From the NCBI GenBank assembly GCA_949825065.1, contig OX463863.1, positions 20,980,251-21,044,250 of the forward strand: a DNA stretch of 64,000 nt, read 5' to 3'. Shown in pieces: positions 57,011 to 64,000 of the stretch (position 1 is the stretch's first letter; each line of letters starts with the position of its first letter). A program made the position numbers and the translations under genes. The notes beneath the pieces are model-generated. The model saw nothing but the letters and a program-made list of their open reading frames with translations, was not told where the DNA came from and searched no databases. Origin of the DNA: Odontocerum albicorne (Eukaryota > Arthropoda > Insecta > Trichoptera > Odontoceridae).

Positions 57011-57151
57011 ATAACAAAGAAGATTATCATGTCACAAAAGGTTTCATTTACTAATATCAGGCATTGAATATAGTTTTATGCTTTCCTACGTGAAAGGGTA
57101 AACATATTATAAACTAATTGTTAAACTATTGCGAATGTTTCCAGGTTATAG

Positions 57152-60077
57152 ATGGATCCTCAGCTACACAAAAGTGCAGATGTAATGGTGAAAGAAGAAA
57201 AGGCAAAAGATGGAGATACTGCAGCAGTGTTCCCCCAGTATGATATCAGTGTACATGAGGCAGATATCAAACAGGAATGTGCGCAAGATATCAGCGCAGA
57301 TTCCAGACATGTTGTTGATAATCCCACAGACCCAAGTAAACTTAATAAACTCATATTTTTAAAACAAAATAAATATGTGAGATATGACAATCAATTAACT
57401 TATGTTGTATGAGTGGTGTTTAACCTACAGGTACACACCACCTATTCCATACCAGGCATGGATAAGGTGATGTCTACTTTTGTCGCCAGAATGTTTTTGA
57501 CATTTTTATTTTGAAAAATATTTCAATCATAATAAGTAAAAAAAGTTGATTAATCACGGTATGTTGATGTTCTGTTGATTACCTCATTTTGATTGAATTC
57601 AATGATTTTTCTTGTCTCGAACTCTAATTCAAAGTTATCACTACACTAAAAAATGTAGAATATGAAACGCAATGCACAAATTTAATTTCGTTCTTTATAT
57701 AAATTTATGCCATAAAAATATTGCAACATATAATGGCTGTCAAATGGATCACTTAAGAAAAATAACAATATCTGGATCAGAATTTATGTTAACAAGTGAC
57801 AAAAATATTCATGATCTACTACAGAGATGGCAGTATCTGCAATGATTGTAAAAAAATAGAACCATATGTTGAATTGGTAATATAAACTCAATATTATTAA
57901 CACTTATATAACCACGCTGGCCTGTGATATATGTGGATAATTCAGTGCTTGGCGTTGAAACTGTTATAAAATGTATCAATATCATCTGAAGACCATAAAA
58001 TATAAGGTAGTTCTGCTGATGAGAACCAAATCATCGCCCTTATTCTTCTTCTGCCCCTAACTCGGAACTATTACATATATTAACTGCACCATCAATCTTC
58101 TTGAGCATTCGACCTAATAATCTTCTTGAGTCACATAATAGTACCTAAAAAGCCATGCCATATTAAGATAAGATAGCTCTATGAGTGCTGTGTTGGCCTT
58201 ATTCACAGTTCAGACTTATTAACAGAAAGTGAAAGAAACAAGGTTTCAAGTTGTTGATAGTTTTATGTTTATCTATTTGTTTTATGACTTCAGAATACTT
58301 GAACTTGTGTGTTTTTTTCATAGATATTAAAGCCCAGCCATCTTATGATACATTCAATAAAGAAATGACCTCAGTAATGAGTTCACAAAGGCAATCCTAT
58401 GATTTGGAAATTTGTTCAGATTTTTTCATAAAAGAAGAAAATGTATCAGAGGATACTGCGCCAGTATTACCTGATTTTGCTATGGACATACAGGAAGCGG
58501 ATATAAAAAAGGAATGTGCTCGAGACAGTAACACAGAGACTGTTGATGTTTCTGACACGCATGCAATAACGAGTGAGTAGAATTATTTTAATTGTAATCT
58601 GAATAAGTTTTCGCTTATTCATTTAATTCTGAACAACATAATTATTAAATTTGGTTTGAAATAGGATTCAAGTTAAGCCTTAGCGCAAATAATAAAGTTA
58701 AAATATTTATTTATTCATCTTAACTCTGTCAATTTTTTTCTTAGTTAACAATTCAATACAAGTTAATTGTTGTATGAATCAAAGAATTCAAATTTGAGAA
58801 ATGCTTTATTACAATAAGAACTAAGACCTATCTTCTCAACCCTTCAATAATTCAGAGATTTTGTCTTAATTTTCATATATTTTTAGATGCAGATGATATG
58901 AGCAACCAATTTAGTAAAGAGAAAAGCAGTGAAAATGGTTCTCATGGCTTTGAACATTGTGGAAACATGTTCTCAAACAGTTCAAATTTAAAACGCAAAT
59001 TAAGAATTCATAGAGAAAATCCCTGCAGCTCTAAAAATTGTAAAAAGTTATTTACACAAAAAATGAGTTTAAAACATCATAAAAATAATGCATATTCTTA
59101 TGGTTGTGGAAATTGTTCACAGGCATTCTCACGAAAAGATAAATTAAAAGATCATGAAAGGATTCAAAGTGGAGAGAAGCCATACAGCTGTGGACAATGT
59201 GATAAGACCTTCTCTCTAAAATGTAATTTGAAATCTAATGAAAGGATTCATAGTAGAGAGAAGCCTTACAGTTGTGGACAATGTGATAAGACATTCTTAC
59301 GAAAAGATAAATTAAAATCTCATGAAAGAATTCACAGTGGAGAAAAGCCTTACAGCTGTAGACAATGTGATAAGACATTCTTACGAAAAGGAGATTTAAA
59401 ACCTCATGAAAGGATTCATAGTGGAGAGAAGCCTTACAGTTGTGGACAGTGTGATAAGACATTCTTACGAAAAGGTCATTTAAAGTCTCATGAAAGGATT
59501 CATAGTAGAGACAAGCCTTACAGCTGTAGACAATGTGATAAGACCTTCTCTCGAAAAGAAGATTTAAAACCTCATGAAAGGATTCATAGTGGAGAGAAGC
59601 CTTACAGTTGTGGACAATGTGATAAGACATTCTTACGAAAAAGTACTTTAAAAAGTCATGAAAGTATTCATAGTGGAGAAAAGCCTTACACCTGTGGACA
59701 ATGTGATAAGACATTCTCTCAAAAACGTATTTTAAAATCTCATGAAAGGATTCATAGTGGAGAGAAGCCTTACAGTTGTGGACAATGTAATAAGACATTC
59801 TTACGAAAAGATAAATTAAAATCTCATGAAAGAATTCATGGTGGAGAAAAAAAAGCCTTACAGCTGTGGACAATGTGATAAGACATTGTCTCAAAAACGT
59901 ATTTTAAAATCTCATGAAAGGATTCATAGTGGAGAGAAGCCTTACAGTTGTGGACAATGTGATAAGACATTCTCTCAAAAACGTATTTTAAAATCTCATG
60001 AAAGGATTCATAGTGGAAAGAAGCCTTACAGTTGTGGACAATGTGATAAGACATTCTTACGAAAAGATAAATTATAA
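57152..60077 (+). pseudogene. Zinc finger unit U6, frameshifted near the end of the array
   Basis: Coding parts 57152-57335, 58324-58572 and 58887-59878 join in phase 1 and would give 474 residues. Splice sites and the four psi-K-x-E motifs match the family. Exon C has three degenerate leading fingers, one with a lost first His (KSNERIH) and seven good fingers. In the next linker the usual four A's are eight (about 59847-59854). This shifts the frame, and translation ends ALQLWTM. In the new frame three more fingers run on to a stop at 60075-60077 (KDKL, stop, AAA to TAA type). The truncated protein could still bind DNA. The A-run could also be a sequencing or assembly error. Confidence 0.75.
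57423..57478 (+). repeat. Intronic foldback hairpin (U6)
   Basis: The arms flank 'ataccaggcatgg'. The right arm has diverged at its outer end (ggtgatgtctac). Confidence 0.75.
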
Positions 60078-60260
60078 TCTCATGAAAGAGTTCACAGTTA
60101 GACAAGCCCTTGAGCTGTAAATAATGTGTGAAGACATTATCTGATAATGGTAATTTAATACGCCATTCGAGGATTCATAGTGAAGAAGAAGCCCTACAAA
60201 TGTATGAATTGTGTGAAAACATTTGTTTTACTTAATATTATATTCAAGTATTCATGCTAG
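60078..60260 (+). pseudogene. Zinc finger tail remnant after U6
   Basis: Broken fingers continue (KPYKCMNCVKTF near 60190) to a point where LINE sequence begins. It mirrors 26985-27142. Confidence 0.6.
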
Positions 60261-60329
60261 AAAAAACAACCTATTTTATTTTACCTAATTTAAAACAAAA
60301 GAAGCTGCGTTATAATTTCTTTATTTATC

Positions 60330-61300
60330 TTTTATCAGAACCTCCATCTTTCTATCAGTGCATGAGGTGTCTTTCTCAAGAACAGTTTGGAGGGGTCTTC
60401 CTCAAGGTTCAGTCGTTAGTCCCCTCCTTTATATACGCATTATTGAATCCCTCGGTATTCATAAGTCGAATCATCACACCAATTATGACTTCGTCAATCA
60501 CATTAACACCCATTGGAGTGACTGGACTGTCTTCTACACAGACGCATCCAAGATTGCTAATGAGGAACATTTAGGAATAGCAGTATATTGCGATACTTTA
60601 AATATTAAGAAAAAAATTAAACTATCCAAATTTTCGACTATATTTACTGGTGAGGCATTGGCAATCTTCGAGGCATTACAAACATCTTTAGAATTAAGTA
60701 TCCCAAACACTTTAATTGTATCCGATTGTACCCTTCAAGCAATAGGAAAGCTCCCATTTCGATCCCCAAATAGCATAACACTCAATATAAGGGAAACCAT
60801 GCCCAACCTTGAAAAGGCGGGCCTCGAAGTTGCCCTGGCTTGGGTTCTCAGTCATTGACGCGTTTCAAGTAACAAAGAAGCAGATACCTTAGCTTAAGAG
60901 GCAACATCTACAGGAAACACAGACAAATGTAAGTACACATCTGCACAAGACTTATTACCTTTGGCGCGCTCTTCGATGATGGAGGAGTGGACAAATTACT
61001 GGACTGTCACGAGCCGCACCAAAGGAAAAAGATATGCATCAATTCAACCCCATATTCCAGTCCAGTCCTTGTTTTCTAATTATAGAGGCACTCGGAGAGA
61101 AACGGAAATTATAAGCTGAATATGTTTTGGGCATTGTTGTTCCCCTGTCCACCTGGCCGGACTCCATGTAAGAGATTTCTTTGTGTGAGTGTGGCCAGGA
61201 GGAGGGAGATAATGAACATATTTTTTCTCCTATTCTCTAAATACTTTCCATTTGACCTTTGAGAAACAAACAAAAATATTACTCCCCCAAATCTTTCCTA
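60330..61300 (+). mobile_element. Non-LTR retrotransposon RT/RNase H fragment
   Basis: The frame 60358-60858 joins WRGLPQGSVVSPLLY of a reverse transcriptase directly to an RNase H domain: DWTVFYTDASKIANEEHLG, FTGEALAIFEALQTSLEL, LIVSDC and LALAW-like sequence. Further down LCECGQEEGDNEHIF is a C-terminal zinc knuckle-like motif. The reverse transcriptase middle is deleted in frame. It mirrors 25960-26930. Confidence 0.75.
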
Positions 61301-61569
61301 CCTGTTGAGCCTCAATAAAATGTCCATACTTAAAAGCATCCTTCATTTCATTAAGCATAACAAAATTATCCTGTTATAAAATACATGTATGATGTATAAA
61401 TATCGATTGTCCTTTGAATTACAATAAAACTACAAAGTTGTAAAATAATTTAACTCCATGCTATGTCACTTGATAACAATAGTTCTGGACCGAGTTGCTT
61501 AAGTACTCGTATACTCAAAATACCAACTTAGGATGCGCCGATGTAAATAGAATTACCAAGATCCTATGA

Positions 61570-61850
61570 AGTGGACATCACTTGACACTGGCGTATTCTC
61601 CTTCTTATATAGTATAGGAGTTCACGGCCATTATTCAAGAAGAAGAATGAGATGAATGGACACTGCGCCTTCGCCTGACACTCGTATAGTCACAGCCATT
61701 ACTCATGAAGAAGACAACGCATATCTGGCGTATACTCCATACATAGAAGGTCACGGCCATTATTTAAGATGAAGACACCGCGCATACTCCATCAGATATA
61801 GGAGTGCATGGCCATTATTCAGGGAGAAGAGTGTGTTAGTCCTGTCAAAT
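61570..61850 (+). repeat. R2 units
   Basis: Units of about 50 bp with 'ggagttcacggccattattc' and 'ggagtgcatggccattattc' mirror 25420-25660. No gene is seen between 61300 and 62220. Confidence 0.65.
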
Positions 61851-62219
61851 TGAATTTTTAATAAGCTTTTCACAAGCTTTAGTGTTGAAGTTGCCCCAAT
61901 TAGTGGCAACCTGACCCAAGTGCAGATAGTTTCTCATTAGACACCGTTCAGCCTGCGGAACTTACTCCACTAAACACTTGTGAAGCGGCAACACCCAGGA
62001 CACTTGACTTTGTGAAGAGGTTTACAGTTTTAAAATATTCCATTTATAAAATAGATCAAATTTTAAATGAAGAATTTGAAAAAAATAACATTATTCGGTA
62101 GACTATCCGTCATAATCGAGTATGATGACGACCATCGATACATTTTTATTATATGCTGCACCTTAGAAAGTATGCAATATTTACAAATCAAACTCAAAGA
62201 TTCATCTTCATGGCAATTA

Positions 62220-63171
62220 CGAGGCGTATCCAAAAAGTAAGTGTACTGAGGCTCTCACGACCGGATGGATTTTATTTTCGACATGTTGGCTACACTTCCG
62301 TGTAGCCTGACCCTGCCCCTCCACAACGAGACCGGTTTGAGGTCAATACGTTGAGAAGTGTCGACGCGACAACACGTTTCGTGAAAAATGTCAAACCAAT
62401 CTCCCGTCAAGTGCGAAATTTTGTAAAAAGGCAAGAGTTTTTGAGGCGCTGCAAACTCCATGGAGATGAATTTCTCCGCTCCATCGTTACTGGAGATGAA
62501 ACTTGGGTTGCACACTACACGCCTGAAACCAAAAGGCAGTCTCAACAGTAGCGTCACACCTTTTCACCCTCCGCCAAAAAGTTCAAAACCACAATTTCAG
62601 CCAAGAAAATCATGGCATCCGTGTTTTGGGACTGTCAAGGCATAATTTTAATTGAATTTATGCCTCAAGGGGAGACCATCAACTCTGCAAGATACTGTGA
62701 GACCCTAAAAAATTGCGGAGGGCGATTCGGAACAAGAGGAGAGGCATGCTGACAAAGGGAGTCTGCCTGCTGCACGACAATGCAAGACCACACACGGCCA
62801 ACGCCACGAAGGAACTGCTCGCCTCGTTTAAATGGGATGTCCTGAACCACCCCGCGCATTTTCCTGACCTAGCACCTTCAGATTACTATCTCTTTACCTC
62901 CCTGAAGCTGCACATGGGTGGAAAAAGGTTTTCAGCCGACGAGGAGGTAAAGGAGGAGGTGAAGAAGTGGACGGAGGGGTTGGCGGGAAACTACTTCGAG
63001 GAAGGCATCAAAAAGTTGATACCCCGCTTCACCACCTGCATTGAGAGGAATGGCGACTATGTGGAAAAATAGCTTACATATGTACTACGGTAACCACGTA
63101 ATTTTTTTGTTTAAATAAAAAAAATTGTAACCTACAAAAATTTAGTACACTTACTTTCTGGATATGCCTCG
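62220..63171 (+). mobile_element. Internally deleted mariner, right-arm copy
   Basis: The element has TA at 62218-62219 and 63172-63173, with the same flanks as 24074-25024 inverted. It keeps TGDETW, LLHDNARPH and SPDLAPSDYYLF, but has a stop after QSQQ (TAG) and frameshifts. The helix-turn-helix region is deleted. The deletion junction differs from the left-arm copy (KCEI and then RQEFLRRC here; AKLNRAEAVQEFLRRC there). Confidence 0.9.
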
Positions 63172-63517
63172 TACTACAATTTCTTTAACATTTTACATTT
63201 CCTTCCTTCATAATTTCATTAACTTGATCCGACCATACCTGAATATTTTAAAATGTGAGTTGAACCCTATTTACAAATAACCGAACTTTATGACATTCGA
63301 GTATACTGTCATAATTTTTGCAAATACAGTCATAACTTTTACATACATATATTGTTGTAACTTTATATCAGTTGTTGGTATGTATCTTAATTCTGAATCC
63401 AGTCCAGCTATTATATTGTATAGTACTAACCATCAAGGGGAAAACCGCTTTTAATGGTTATTGTATTTTTATTTATTTAAAACCGGTTGGAGCATATATA
63501 AACCATAACGAGAAAAC

Positions 63518-63608
63518 TTGCAGTCGTGATCACATATGGGGAAGGAATTGCAGTCGTGATCACATATGGGGAAGGAATTGCAGTCGTGATCACATATGGG
63601 GAAGGAAT
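63518..63608. repeat. Triplicated 30-bp repeat, right arm
   Basis: Three tandem units containing 'gtcgtgatcacatatgggg' mirror 23641-23727. The number of units is the same in both arms. Confidence 0.95.
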
Positions 63609-63835
63609 TTTTCATTTTGTTGGAAGAAGCTCGTTTATTACAACCGATTTTACTTAAATTGTTGCTCGGCCTCGAAGTCGATGGTACTTCACTGTACAAT
63701 GCTACAATCGAGGGATTTGTCGCCCTACTGCAATCTCTTTCAACCAACCAAGCAGGAGATACATACACATACGGGTATGTTGTGCCCATTGGTGATAATT
63801 TCAGTTTTTATGAGTACAATAATAACAGAACTTAA
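63596..63835 (+). CDS. Hypothetical short ORF, right-arm copy
   Basis: A 79-residue frame starts MGKEFFILLEEARLLQ and ends SFYEYNNNRT. It differs from 23410-23649 at a few residues, such as K to E and L to Q. No known domain is recognised. Confidence 0.2.
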   Translation: MGKEFFILLEEARLLQPILLKLLLGLEVDGTSLYNATIEGFVALLQSLSTNQAGDTYTYGYVVPIGDNFSFYEYNNNRT

Positions 63836-64000
63836 TCATTTGATGAGCATTTTACTCGCTTGAAATATTTATTTATATTTTAAATAAAAATGTATTCGAT
63901 AATTCAAACGATCAATTTTTTTACAAAAATACGTACAAATTTACAAATTGATTTTTGAGTTCCAACACAATATCATAACTGAAATGCAAAATCCTGAGAT

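Larger units (their letters stand above)
54165..64000 (-). repeat. Right arm of large inverted duplication
   Basis: This is the inverted counterpart of 23243-34180. At the right edge, 64000 pairs with 23243 and the match has not ended, so the duplication goes beyond the window. Private insertions in this arm include the solo LTR at 54231-54371. Confidence 0.9.

Overview
This window is AT-rich animal DNA, almost certainly from an insect. The evidence is spliced C2H2 zinc finger genes, several mariner-type elements, piggyBac-, hAT- and Penelope-like remnants and many non-LTR retrotransposon fragments. There are no operons, ribosome binding sites or other bacterial features, and I cannot place the species or order from sequence alone.

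The window is built around six related copies of one zinc finger gene, three of them with full reading frames. The shared model has three coding exons. Exon A starts with MDPQL and has two psi-K-x-E motifs (VKEE and IKQE). Exon B has two more (IKEE and IKKE). Exon C encodes a C2H2 array with HSGEKPY linkers. Both introns are phase 1. By position the copies are: U1 (+, 399-4257, intact, 16 fingers); U1b (+, 4620-6115, pseudogene); U2 (+, 12559-15176, cut short by a mariner); U5 (-, 30277-27143, intact, 13 good fingers); U3 (+, 38893-42429, pseudogene with a collapsed array); U4 (-, 50970-48487, intact, 14 canonical fingers); U6 (+, 57152-60077, frameshifted). Further exon C debris lies at 16471-16560, 17935-18240, 33190-34135 and 54385-54970.

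The copies sit in a nested inverted arrangement. The segment 23243 to about 34180 is repeated in reverse at about 54165-64000 and continues past the right edge. Both arms carry, in matching order, a mariner at the same target site, a retrotransposon RNase H fragment, a zinc finger gene, Penelope-like debris, tandem-unit blocks and a zinc finger pseudogene. Comparing arms and paralogous units gives empty target sites, so several insertions can be ordered relative to the duplications: a 13-bp-TSD LINE, a hAT element, a 141-bp solo LTR and two TTAA-flanked piggyBac-type elements.

The remaining DNA is mostly repeat blocks duplicated with the genes (called P, R1, R2 and R3 here), Penelope-like GIY-YIG fragments with a hammerhead-like tail motif, and two tandem arrays at 22430-23205. 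The likely theme is a young zinc finger family expanding together with transposable elements, comparable in outline to KRAB or ZAD zinc finger clusters but with a different N-terminal module. The repressor role is inference; the gene structure and insertions are read directly from sequence.
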